Numbered from the stretch's first letter, positions 1-6,137 are shown. The stretch: DNA of 8,631 nucleotides from an uncultured Bacteroidota bacterium (GCA_913056475.1 CAJXMS010000079.1:1-8631), one strand, 5' to 3'. Translations and numbers: made by a program. The notes: generated by a model not told the origin, from the letters alone.

Positions 1-716
1 CGTAGGAGCGTGCTCACGCGGTTGAGCTCCGTTAGCACCCGGGCGGGAGGTTTGGCCCGCTGCATGGTACGGTGCATCTGCTTCCACTTTTGGACCAGCT
101 CCTGGAGGTCGGAGTCCAGATCGGCCACGGAACAATCCTCAGCGGCGGTACGCACGATAATCCCAAAACCTTTAGGACGGATGCTGTTGATAAGCCGCCT
201 CAGCCGGTCTTTTTCTTCTTTATCCCGAAGGCGGCTACTCACGCTTACCCGGTCGGAAAAGGGCACCAGCACTATGTAGCGGCCCGCCAGGCTCAGTTCC
301 GAGGTTATCCGGGGCCCTTTGGTAGAAATAGGCTCTTTGGCTATTTGCACCAGCTGGCTTTGTCCGGATTTTAAAACATCTTTTATACTGCCGTTTTTGT
401 CGATATCCTTTTCCGACGAGAAGTCGCTTAGACTCCAGCGCTGTTTGCCGGTCAGGGTTCGTTTGGTAAACTTGTTGAGCGAGCGAATCTGTGGTCCTAG
501 ATCATGATAATGCAAAAAAGCATCTTTCTCATATCCCACGTCCACAAAAGCGGCGTTAAGCCCGGGTACCACCTTTTTGATCTTACCCAGGTAAATGTCG
601 CCTACCGCAAATTCGTCAGAATTATCATAGTGAAGCTCTGATAGTTTACCATCCTTCAGTAGCGCTACGGCTACCTGATCGGCAGTACGCGAATTAATGA
701 CTAATTCAGTACTCAC
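1..716 (-). CDS. rng: Ribonuclease G (RNase E/G family), N-terminal part, cut by window edge
   Basis: RNase G/E-type endoribonucleases cleave single-stranded A/U-rich RNA and act in rRNA maturation and mRNA decay in the cytoplasm. Translating the minus strand from 716 gives 238 residues without a stop. It opens VSTELVINSRTADQVAVALL. An S1-like RNA-binding segment starts near residue 38 (VGDIYLGKIKKVVPGLNAAF), followed by DVGYEKDAFLHY. Later come GPRITSELSLAGRYIVLVP (about 135-155) and RPKGFGIIVRTAAED, both typical of the family. The start is GTG: an in-frame TAA at 729-731 leaves no ATG upstream, and the N-terminus matches family length. The catalytic DNase I-like domain with its metal-binding aspartates lies beyond the left edge. 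The gene follows the HU-TPR-basic-protein operon on the same strand but is separated from it by a terminator and about 360 bp. Family assignment is confident; the choice of G over E rests on the short N-terminus and Bacteroidota context. Confidence 0.93.
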   Translation of the reverse strand, partial: MSTELVINSRTADQVAVALLKDGKLSELHYDNSDEFAVGDIYLGKIKKVVPGLNAAFVDVGYEKDAFLHYHDLGPQIRSLNKFTKRTLTGKQRWSLSDFSSEKDIDKNGSIKDVLKSGQSQLVQIAKEPISTKGPRITSELSLAGRYIVLVPFSDRVSVSSRLRDKEEKDRLRRLINSIRPKGFGIIVRTAAEDCSVADLDSDLQELVQKWKQMHRTMQRAKPPARVLTELNRVSTLL

Positions 717-769
717 CTTAGTTTGTTTTTAAAGGGCGCTTGAGATTTTATTATCCTCGCCTGCCCGGA

Positions 770-803
770 ATTATAATAGCTTAATGATCGCTGGGGTAGT
801 CAA
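770..803 (-). promoter_or_regulatory. Possible rng promoter
   Basis: On the minus strand TTGACT (803-798) is followed by TATTAT/TATAAT overlapping at 778-770, spaced 19 or 22 bases depending on the box chosen. This resembles a sigma-70 promoter but does not match the Bacteroidota TAnnTTTG box. If real, it gives rng a leader of roughly 45-50 nt. A separate promoter is expected, because a terminator lies upstream at 1033-1069. Weak evidence. Confidence 0.25.
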
Positions 804-838
804 GCGTTGTAGGCTTCACTTTCTGTTCTCTAAGCGCC

Positions 839-859
839 TTGGCCTCCCGGCCAAATGTG
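839..859 (-). repeat. Interspersed hairpin element, copy 1
   Basis: The plus-strand 19-mer GGCCTCCCGGCCAAATGTG (841-859) is identical to 7073-7091. Read on the minus strand it is CACATTTGGCCGGGAGGCC followed by AA, folding as TTGGCC/GGCCAA around a short loop. It sits about 120 bases upstream of the rng start, in rng orientation. The A-rich tail shared by the other two copies is absent here. Confidence 0.65.
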
Positions 860-1032
860 CGTCGGGAGCGATAGGCCTTATCCTTTACAGGAGAGAAAAA
901 CCACTAAAGGGTTCAAGAAACAGCCGTTGCCGAGAAACTGCACATAACTTCAGTCCTAGAAGAGGCTATAAAGTGGACTGTTTCACAAACGGCCGTACCC
1001 GACTAAAAAGGGGAGAAGCCTGACTACCACGC

Positions 1033-1069
1033 AAAAAATGGGCAAGGTATGCTGAGACACCAAGCCCAT
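1033..1069 (-). terminator. Rho-independent terminator of the HU operon
   Basis: On the minus strand ATGGGC pairs with GCCCAT (1064-1069 with 1038-1043). A second stem, GGTGT with ATACC, lies inside it beyond a TT/TT internal loop. The hairpin is followed at once by six T (1038-1033). It lies 9 bases after the stop of the 29-residue gene, so it should end the HU-TPR-basic-protein transcript before rng. Confidence 0.75.
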
Positions 1070-1077
1070 CTAAATGT

Positions 1078-1167
1078 TTACTTCTTTTTGTGACGGTTTT
1101 TCCGTAGGCGCTTTTTCCGCTTGTGCGTGGCCATTTTATGACGTTTCCTTTTTTTACCGCTGGGCAT
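1078..1167 (-). CDS. 29-residue highly basic protein, AURKAIP1/COX24-like; likely ribosome-associated
   Basis: The minus strand encodes a complete 29-residue protein, MPSGKKRKRHKMATHKRKKR then LRKNRHKKK, ending in TAA. Nearly two thirds of its residues are Lys, Arg or His, and it has no acidic residue. It resembles the tiny basic proteins widespread in Bacteroidota that are usually annotated as AURKAIP1/COX24-domain proteins, a family whose mitochondrial and actinobacterial relatives are small ribosomal subunit proteins (mS38, bS22). I base this on remembered sequence patterns, not on a search. The ATG at 1165-1167 lies 12 bases after the stop of the TPR gene, and an intrinsic terminator follows 9 bases after its own stop, so it is the last gene of the HU operon. 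rRNA binding is inference from charge and family. At this length standard gene callers easily miss it. Confidence 0.85.
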   Translation of the reverse strand: MPSGKKRKRHKMATHKRKKRLRKNRHKKK

Positions 1168-1179
1168 AAGTCAAATTTT

Positions 1180-1698
1180 TTAGTTCTTACTGGGTTGCAA
1201 TTGGCTCAACTTCTCTTGAAGCGGAGCCTTGTTCTGATCATTACTGTATTGAAGGGCTTTTTGGAGGCTGGCGATAGCACGGGTGGTATCACCCAAGTTC
1301 GCTTCCGCACGTCCCTTTACGGCCCACGCCTGACTACTCTTCGGGGTAAGCGCCAGCACTTTTTCCATCCGGGACAAAGCTTTCTCATACTGGGCGGTCT
1401 GTAGGGAGAGACTTCCCAAAGTCATCTGTGCCAGTACGTTCTCCGGATGCTCTTCCGCTACGCTGCGGATAGCCATAATGGCTTGCATGGGCGGTGTGCT
1501 ACCATCCCGTAATTGTTCCAGGGCTTGACGAACTTGCTGGTCGGGTGACTGTACTTTATCTGTGTCGCCAGGGGTATTGGCTACTGGCGCGGGTTTTGCC
1601 GGGGATGTAGGCGCTTGCTCCGGTTTTACCGGCGCCAGGTTTAAAGCAATGAGGACGATTACGCCTAGTGCTAATAAGATGAGAGGCCCCTTCTTCAC
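1180..1698 (-). CDS. Membrane-anchored tetratricopeptide repeat protein
   Basis: This is a 172-residue protein. Lys2-Lys3 precede a hydrophobic helix (about residues 4-22, GPLILLALGVIVLIALNLA), with no lipobox, so it is probably an inner-membrane anchor with the rest outside the cytoplasm. A Pro/Ala-rich linker follows (24-44). Next come two clear TPR motifs, about 87-120 (with AQYEKALSRMEKVLALTP) and 121-154 (with WAVKGRAEANLGDTTRAIAS), and a possible degenerate helical pair at 55-85. TPRs bind proteins; the partner is unknown. The start is GTG, three bases after the HU stop, and no ATG before the TM helix is available. The tight spacing implies cotranscription with HU and the 29-residue protein. 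I recognise the fold but not a named function; it could be an assembly or scaffold factor. Confidence 0.85.
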   Translation of the reverse strand: MKKGPLILLALGVIVLIALNLAPVKPEQAPTSPAKPAPVANTPGDTDKVQSPDQQVRQALEQLRDGSTPPMQAIMAIRSVAEEHPENVLAQMTLGSLSLQTAQYEKALSRMEKVLALTPKSSQAWAVKGRAEANLGDTTRAIASLQKALQYSNDQNKAPLQEKLSQLQPSKN

Positions 1699-1701
1699 CA
1701 G

Positions 1702-1995
1702 TTAGTCTTTTACCCGTACTTTCTTCTTTACATTTTCCACGAAGCCTTTGGAAGGCTTGAAGGAAGGGATGTTGTGCGCGGGGATAAGAAGAGTGGTATT
1801 TTTAGAGATGTTGCGGCCGGTTTTTTGGGCCCGCTTCTTAATGATGAAGCTTCCGAATCCGCGCAGGTAAACGTTTTCACCAGATTCCAGACTGCCCCGC
1901 ACTTCTTTCATAAAAGATTCTACGGTGGCTTGAACATCTGCCTTGTCCATTCCCGTTTTATCGGAAATTCTGGCTACTATATCAGCTTTGGTCAT
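1702..1995 (-). CDS. HU/IHF-family DNA-binding protein
   Basis: This is a 97-residue histone-like protein that bends and compacts DNA as a dimer in the nucleoid. The N-terminal helices (MTKADIVARISDKTGMDKAD) are followed by the family signature around residues 44-50 (LRGFGSF). The beta-arm carries GRNISKNTTLLIPAHNIPSF, with the NIS...IPAHNIPSFKP form common in Bacteroidota rather than the enterobacterial GRNPQTG form. A basic tail, VKKKVRVKD, ends it. The length is normal for the family. The start ATG (1993-1995) is unambiguous. It is the first gene of a three-gene operon. A TAnnTTTG box lies about 45 bases upstream on the minus strand. Which HU paralogue this is cannot be told from one copy. 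Confidence 0.96.
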   Translation of the reverse strand: MTKADIVARISDKTGMDKADVQATVESFMKEVRGSLESGENVYLRGFGSFIIKKRAQKTGRNISKNTTLLIPAHNIPSFKPSKGFVENVKKKVRVKD

Positions 1996-2022
1996 GTGTA
2001 TATGAATTAACTGTTAATACTC

Positions 2023-2030
2023 TAATTTTG
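2023..2030 (+). promoter_or_regulatory. Possible promoter -7 box for mutY
   Basis: The plus strand reads TAATTTTG, matching TAnnTTTG, with only a weak TATG (2001-2004) at the -33 position. It would start transcription near 2037 and leave an 80-base leader before mutY. It lies back to back with the HU box at 2038-2045, so the two would compete for polymerase. Confidence 0.3.
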
Positions 2031-2037
2031 AGGGGTG

Positions 2038-2045
2038 CAAATATA
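2038..2045 (-). promoter_or_regulatory. Promoter -7 box for the HU operon
   Basis: The minus strand reads TATATTTG, an exact match to the Bacteroidota -7 consensus TAnnTTTG. It lies 42 bases before the HU ATG, placing the transcript start near 2031. I do not see a good -33 TTTG at the usual distance (about 2065), so the call rests on the -7 box and its position. Confidence 0.5.
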
Positions 2046-2117
2046 GAGGGAATTTCGGAACTTCTAGGACGCTTTACCCAATTTTTTCTTTCCTTAAATC
2101 GTTAAATACCAATTCAT

Positions 2118-3194
2118 TTGCCTAAACAATCCTTCCGCCGGGCCCTCCTGGACTGGTATGAGCGGCATAAACGCCCACTGCCATGGCGCACTTCCCAAGA
2201 TCCTTATGTCATTTGGTTGTCGGAGATTATTCTCCAGCAAACCCGCGTAGAGCAAGGTCTTCCGTATTTCCATCGCTTCCTGGAAAACTACCCAACGGTG
2301 AAGGACCTGGCCCAGGCCCCGTTGGATGAGGTACTTAAGCACTGGGAAGGTTTAGGGTATTATAGCCGGGCCCGCCATATGCATCGCGCTGCTCAGCAGG
2401 TGGCCGGACCGGGCCAGGGTGTTTTTCCGGACACCGCCCAAGGCCTGGCGCAACTCCCGGGCGTGGGGCCCTACACCTCTCGAGCCATCGCCTCCATGGC
2501 CTACGGGGAGGCAGTGGCGGTGCTGGATGGCAATGTGTTTCGGGTACTGAGCCGATTAGAGGCGGTGAAAGCCCCCATTAACAAACCTCAAAACCGAGCT
2601 CTATTTCAAGAAATGGTAGAGCAGCGGCTTGATCACCAGCGGCCCGGTGATTTTAATCAGGCTATGATGGAATTGGGGGCTCTGGTGTGCACTCCGCGTA
2701 AGCCAGATTGTGCCCACTGCCCTGTACAAGCGAGTTGTAAAGCCTTTCGCGAAGGTTTCCCGGAAAAATACCCCGTCAAGGAAGGGAAAAAATCCAAAAA
2801 GCAGCGTTACCTCCATTACCTTTTTCTGAAGCATAAGGGGAAAGTAGCTGTGGAGCAGCGAAAGCAAGGGATATGGAATGGTCTTTATCAGTTCCCGGTG
2901 GTGGAGGCTCAGGCGGCCCTATCCCCCAAGGAGTTGGAAGAACAGGCATCAAGAGAGGGCTTGCTCCCCACACCCGCGGCCCTGGAACACGCGCCAACGG
3001 TTTTACCGCCCCATGCGCTTACCCATCAGCAGCTTCACTTGCAGGTATTTGAAGTAAACCTGGCCCGCGAAGCAGTTTTCGGCCCTGAAAAGCTTGAATG
3101 GGTGCCTGTGGCGCGCTTAAAGGAATTAGCCTTTCCGCGCCCCTTGCGCCGGTGGCTCGATCAAAAACAGCTAATTTTGCCTTTTCCAAAGTAA
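2118..3194 (+). CDS. mutY: A/G-specific adenine DNA glycosylase MutY
   Basis: MutY removes adenine mispaired with 8-oxoguanine, starting base excision repair of oxidative damage. The 358-residue product has the full family layout. The helical glycosylase domain contains PWRTSQDPYVIWLSEIILQQ, with the catalytic Glu36. The helix-hairpin-helix is LPGVGPYTSRAIA (113-125), followed by VLDGNVFRVLSR with the catalytic Asp137. The 4Fe-4S loop has cysteines 191, 198, 201 and 207 in a C-x6-C-x2-C-x5-C pattern. From about residue 229 a C-terminal NUDIX-like 8-oxoG recognition domain follows (GIWNGLYQFPVVE, LTHQQLHLQVFEV). The start is TTG at 2118; no in-frame ATG lies nearby upstream, and the first internal Met comes at residue 88, after the catalytic Glu, so a non-ATG start is forced. 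It is divergent from the HU operon and the first gene of the plus-strand run toward ssb and gldE. Confidence 0.96.
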   Translation: MPKQSFRRALLDWYERHKRPLPWRTSQDPYVIWLSEIILQQTRVEQGLPYFHRFLENYPTVKDLAQAPLDEVLKHWEGLGYYSRARHMHRAAQQVAGPGQGVFPDTAQGLAQLPGVGPYTSRAIASMAYGEAVAVLDGNVFRVLSRLEAVKAPINKPQNRALFQEMVEQRLDHQRPGDFNQAMMELGALVCTPRKPDCAHCPVQASCKAFREGFPEKYPVKEGKKSKKQRYLHYLFLKHKGKVAVEQRKQGIWNGLYQFPVVEAQAALSPKELEEQASREGLLPTPAALEHAPTVLPPHALTHQQLHLQVFEVNLAREAVFGPEKLEWVPVARLKELAFPRPLRRWLDQKQLILPFPK

Positions 3195-3260
3195 AGCGCA
3201 CTCTCCGAAGGCGGCGAATAAACGGCGCTCAAAAGCGTAAAGCCACCAGCGGAGAGATTT

Positions 3261-3289
3261 ACATTTGGCCGCAGGCCCAAAAAAAACAG
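3261..3289 (+). repeat. Interspersed hairpin element, copy 2
   Basis: It begins ACATTTGGCCGCAGGCCC, followed by eight A and CAG. It matches copy 3 (7061-7090, minus strand) at 27 of 30 aligned positions, including the A-rich tail. It folds as TTTGGCC/GGCCcAAA. TTGGCCGC (3265-3272) can alternatively pair with GCGGCCAA (3290-3297). It lies 66 bases after the mutY stop and 78 before ssb, in ssb orientation. It has no T-tract on either strand after the hairpin, so it is not a typical terminator. Confidence 0.65.
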
Positions 3290-3318
3290 GCGGCCAAGGG
3301 CCGGCCAGGGTTAAGGGC

Positions 3319-3351
3319 TTTAGGAAGGAAAAGGAGTTTTCATTATCTTTG
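3319..3351 (+). promoter_or_regulatory. Promoter for ssb
   Basis: TATCTTTG (3344-3351) matches the Bacteroidota -7 consensus TAnnTTTG. TTTA (3319-3322), one base off the -33 TTTG, lies 21 bases upstream. The predicted start near 3358 leaves a leader of about 10 nt. The bases before the ATG are A-rich with no Shine-Dalgarno sequence, as is usual in this phylum. Confidence 0.5.
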
Positions 3352-3367
3352 AACGAAAAGTATAGAA

Positions 3368-3868
3368 ATGGCGGATCGCTCACTTAATAAAGTAACCCTC
3401 ATCGGTAATCTGGGCAAAGACCCGGAAATGAAAGTTTTTGAAGGAGGTGGACGCTTAGCGCGCTTTCCCCTGGCTACCTCTGAGAGCTATACCAACCGCA
3501 ATGGCGAGCAAATCGAACGTACGGAATGGCACAATATAGTGCTCAACAAGGGCCTGGCCGATGTGGGCGAAAAATATCTTAAGAAAGGCGACAAAGTGTA
3601 CGTAGAGGGGCAGATAAGAACCCGAAGCTGGGAAGACCGGGAAACCCAGCAGCAACGATACATAACCGAAATTGTGGGCCTTCAAATGATTATGCTGGGT
3701 GGCCCTCAGGGGGCGAGCAGCCCCGCGGAAGGTACCGCTCAGCATAGCCAGACGCCGGGGGCGGCGCCAGCACCGGGAAATGGGCCAACCGGGACACCTG
3801 TAGGTCAGCCCCAAGACCCGCCGCCTGATATGAGTAAAAGCGGAGACGATGATGACCTCCCGTTTTAG
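3368..3868 (+). CDS. ssb: Single-stranded DNA-binding protein
   Basis: SSB coats single-stranded DNA during replication, recombination and repair and recruits partner enzymes through its tail. The 166-residue product opens with the OB fold: NKVTLIGNLGKDPEMK, then ARFPLATSESY, then TEWHNIVLNKGLADVGEKYL, KKGDKVYVEGQIRTRSWED and RYITEIVG, to about residue 110. A flexible Gly/Pro/Gln/Ala-rich linker follows (about 112-155). The C-terminal tip is DDDDLPF, the conserved acidic partner-docking peptide. Length and order are normal. The start ATG is clear, with an A-rich upstream region. It lies between mutY and gldE, an arrangement I know from other Bacteroidota. A promoter-like TAnnTTTG box just upstream suggests it can be transcribed apart from mutY. 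Confidence 0.97.
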   Translation: MADRSLNKVTLIGNLGKDPEMKVFEGGGRLARFPLATSESYTNRNGEQIERTEWHNIVLNKGLADVGEKYLKKGDKVYVEGQIRTRSWEDRETQQQRYITEIVGLQMIMLGGPQGASSPAEGTAQHSQTPGAAPAPGNGPTGTPVGQPQDPPPDMSKSGDDDDLPF

Positions 3869-3924
3869 TAAAGGTCTGCGGAGCTGGCAGGCCTCTTTTG
3901 TCTTGAATCAACTTGCTTGGCATA

Positions 3925-5241
3925 TTGGATCCTGACCCTTCCTGTTTGCTTTTAGTGGACTTTTCCGATTGGTTCTGGCCGGGGCATATCGCCTGGGCTT
4001 GGGGGCTTTTTGTTTTCTTATTGTTGCTTTCGGCATTGACCAGCGCGGCAGAGGTCTCCTTTTTCGCCATTCGCGGGCAGGAGCTTGATAAGCTTCGCCA
4101 CGGACAGTCTCCCCAGCACCGGCGAGCCATGAAGCTGCTCAATCAACCACGCACGCTGCTGGCTACCTTGGTGTTTGTAAATCTGGTGTCGAATCTCACC
4201 CTCGTCTTTCTGGGCCTCTTACTGAGCCATCGCAGCTGGCAAGTGGACACTTTCTCCGCGGCGGGCTTCTGGCCTACGGTAGGGCTCTTGCTCCTGATAT
4301 TGCTGCTCCTGGGAGAGGTGATGCCCCGGCTGTTAGCGGGCCGAGAACCCTGGGAAATGGCCCGCCGGATCACCGGGCCTGTAGTGGTGATGCAAGCCCT
4401 GCTGGGGCCTGTATCTCACGCCATGACCAACAGCAGCCAGACTTTGCAAAAATGGCTGCGGGGCCCTGCCTACGATCATGCCTCCGAAGACCTAAGCAAG
4501 GCGCTTGAACTTACTCAGCACGAAGAAACGACCCAAGAAGAAAAGAAAATACTGGAAGGGATTGTCCACTTTGGCCAGACCCAAGCCACCCAGGTAATGC
4601 GGCCCCGCCTGGATGTGGTATGTGTGGACTGTAGCTGGGACTATGAAAAGGTACTGGAAGTGATCCTGGATGCGGGCTATTCACGAATACCGGCCTTCCG
4701 CGATAATATAGACAACCTTCAGGGCATTCTCTACATTAAAGACCTGCTTCCGTATATCAATGAAGGGGCTGATTTTCACTGGCAGTCTCTGATCCGGGAA
4801 GCCTACTTCGTGCCCGAGAGCAAGATGATAGATGATCTGCTAAGTGAATTCCAGCAGCGCAAAATTCACCTGGCCGTGGTGGTAGATGAATTCGGCGGTA
4901 CCTCAGGTATCATTACCCTCGAAGACGTTATTGAAGAAATCGTAGGGGAAATAAGTGATGAGTTTGATGATGATGAGCTGGTGTACTCTAAGCTGGATGA
5001 AGACAACTACGTCTTTGAAGGCAAGATCAATCTTTCCGACTTTTGCCGCATCCTTGAGGTAGAGGAGTCCCTTTTTGAGCCCTATCATGAAGAGGCCGAT
5101 ACCCTGGCCGGGGTGCTCCTGGAATTGGTGGGCAAATTTCCCGAAAAGGGAGAAGAAGTAAGTCTGGCCCCTTTTACTTTCAAAGTGGAAAGCCTGGAGG
5201 CCCGTCGCCTCAAACGCATAAAAGTAACCCGCCACGCATGA
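3925..5241 (+). CDS. gldE: Gliding motility-associated membrane protein GldE (CBS/CorC family)
   Basis: GldE is a HlyC/CorC-type membrane protein needed, or supportive, for gliding motility in flavobacteria, where it can partly compensate for GldD defects; its exact activity is unknown. The product is 438 residues. Four hydrophobic segments of a DUF21 (CNNM-like) domain come first: about residues 22-48 (ending TSAAEVSFFAI, close to the usual SAxExAFF pattern), 78-100, 116-132 and 150-165. Two CBS domains follow at about 220-345 (TQVMRPRLDVVCVD, GYSRIPAFRDNIDNLQGILY, VVDEFGGTSGIITLEDVIEE). The C-terminal CorC_HlyC domain runs from about 353. No ATG precedes the first TM segment. TTG at 3925 gives MDPDPSCLLL, the N-terminus I expect for the family; TTG at 3913 would add four residues. 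The stop overlaps the gldD start (ATGA), implying translational coupling. Confidence 0.94.
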   Translation: MDPDPSCLLLVDFSDWFWPGHIAWAWGLFVFLLLLSALTSAAEVSFFAIRGQELDKLRHGQSPQHRRAMKLLNQPRTLLATLVFVNLVSNLTLVFLGLLLSHRSWQVDTFSAAGFWPTVGLLLLILLLLGEVMPRLLAGREPWEMARRITGPVVVMQALLGPVSHAMTNSSQTLQKWLRGPAYDHASEDLSKALELTQHEETTQEEKKILEGIVHFGQTQATQVMRPRLDVVCVDCSWDYEKVLEVILDAGYSRIPAFRDNIDNLQGILYIKDLLPYINEGADFHWQSLIREAYFVPESKMIDDLLSEFQQRKIHLAVVVDEFGGTSGIITLEDVIEEIVGEISDEFDDDELVYSKLDEDNYVFEGKINLSDFCRILEVEESLFEPYHEEADTLAGVLLELVGKFPEKGEEVSLAPFTFKVESLEARRLKRIKVTRHA

Positions 5242-5795
5242 AACTATGGATTCCCGCCGCCGCGCTCACCCTGCTTATGCTAAGCTGCGCCGATAAGCCC
5301 ACCCCAAAGCCGAAAGGCTACTTCCGAATAGCCCTGCCCGATAAAAGTTACGATACCCTCCAAACGCGGTGTCCCTATCAATTTGAGGTGAACGAGGTAA
5401 GCCGCTGGCACCCTAAGGAGAACTGCTGGGGGGATTTAAGGTACCCCGGCCTTCGCGCCACTTTTCAGTTTACCTATAAGTCCGTCCAGCGCCATAAGAT
5501 TGATACCCTCCTCAATGAGGCTCACTCCATGGCCTACGAGCATACGGTCAGGGCTTCCGCCATTGAAGAGGATTTGATCTATGACGACTCTGCCGAAGTA
5601 TACGGGCTCATCTACCGCCTCAAGGGAGCAGCCGCCACGCCTTTTCAATTTTTTCTTACCGATAGCAGTCAACATTTTCTTCGGGGCGCCCTTTACTATT
5701 ATGCCAGCCCCAATGCGGACTCCCTGCGGCCGGTAAACCGGTTTATGGAAGAAGAGCTTGAGCACATGGTGGAAACCTTTAAATGGAAGAATTAG
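5238..5795 (+). CDS. gldD: Gliding motility lipoprotein GldD
   Basis: GldD is a lipoprotein required for gliding motility in Flavobacterium johnsoniae; its molecular role is not settled. The 185-residue product has a lipoprotein signal: MKLW, a hydrophobic run, then LMLSC with Cys17 as the lipidation site. After it comes ADKPTPKPKGYFRIALPDKS, where the PKPKGYFRI segment is characteristic of the family. Two further cysteines (about 45 and 59) flank the ...RCPYQFEV and NCWGDLRYPG segments. The length is close to that of known GldD proteins. Its ATG overlaps the gldE TGA by four bases, and its 3' end overlaps the next gene by 13 bases, so gldE-gldD-DUF2007 should be one translationally coupled unit. 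The presence of gldD and gldE alone does not prove that the organism glides, because some non-gliding Bacteroidota keep them. Confidence 0.93.
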   Translation: MKLWIPAAALTLLMLSCADKPTPKPKGYFRIALPDKSYDTLQTRCPYQFEVNEVSRWHPKENCWGDLRYPGLRATFQFTYKSVQRHKIDTLLNEAHSMAYEHTVRASAIEEDLIYDDSAEVYGLIYRLKGAAATPFQFFLTDSSQHFLRGALYYYASPNADSLRPVNRFMEEELEHMVETFKWKN

Positions 5796-6004
5796 TAACC
5801 ATAGCGGAATATCAAACCGGCGCCGTGGCCCACCTCATGAAGGCCCGCCTCGAAGCGGCTGGCATACGGGTATACCTGCATAATGAAAACATGAACACCA
5901 TGCTGGGTCTGGGCGCTGTACAGCTTCAAGTCCCCCTGAGTGATAGCTTCCGTGCTATGGATGTGCTCTACGATGAACAGCAGAACACCGACTCGGAAAG
6001 TTAA
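5783..6004 (+). CDS. DUF2007-family small protein
   Basis: This is a 73-residue protein, MEELVTIAEYQTGAVAHLMK followed by ARLEAAGIRVYLHNENMNTM. It matches the compact alpha-beta DUF2007 family, often labelled a putative signal-transducing protein: a beta strand, a helix that reads 'E..QTGAVAHLMKARLEAAGI', a second strand (VYLHNE), then VQLQVPLSDSFRAMDVL. The function is unknown and PII-like ligand binding is only suggested by the label. There are no cysteines, signal peptide or membrane segment, so it is cytoplasmic. Its ATG lies inside the last codons of gldD (13-base overlap, different frame), so its translation probably depends on gldD ribosomes. It ends the plus-strand run; I see no good terminator after it. 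The acidic tail is NTDSES. Confidence 0.85.
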   Translation: MEELVTIAEYQTGAVAHLMKARLEAAGIRVYLHNENMNTMLGLGAVQLQVPLSDSFRAMDVLYDEQQNTDSES

Positions 6005-6137
6005 CAAGCCCTTAAATCCCAAAAACGGCTATACCCGTAGGGCTATGTGGTAGAGCTCCGCTGGGAACTACCTTGAAAGTGGTCGTTATCGAGCCCTCTG
6101 GAAAGGCTTCCGCCGTGTAGTAAAGTAGGAAAAGTTA

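Larger units (their letters stand above)
717..1032. other. Noncoding gap upstream of rng with several possible hairpins
   Basis: No credible gene is seen in these 316 bases. The plus-strand open frame at 784-1023 has no recognisable protein pattern. The gap holds several inverted repeats. TTGGCC/GGCCAA lies at 839-854. An 8-bp stem with one G-U lies at 880-887/905-912. CAGTCC/GGACTG lies at 951-956/975-980. There are also three complementary block pairs in the same, non-nesting order: 901-905 with 972-976, 917-923 with 978-984, and 923-928 with 988-993. It could hold a long rng leader or an independent small RNA. I recognise no known RNA family: no tmRNA, SRP or RNase P signature is seen. Confidence 0.4.

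Noticed and set aside
784..1023. 79-residue plus-strand open frame upstream of rng
   Set aside because: No recognisable domain, irregular Arg/Cys-rich composition, overlaps the hairpin repeats and lies opposite the transcribed direction of its neighbours.
3690..4142. 150-residue minus-strand open frame across the ssb-gldE junction
   Set aside because: It is a shadow of two well-supported plus-strand genes; its sequence is low-complexity and matches no family I know.
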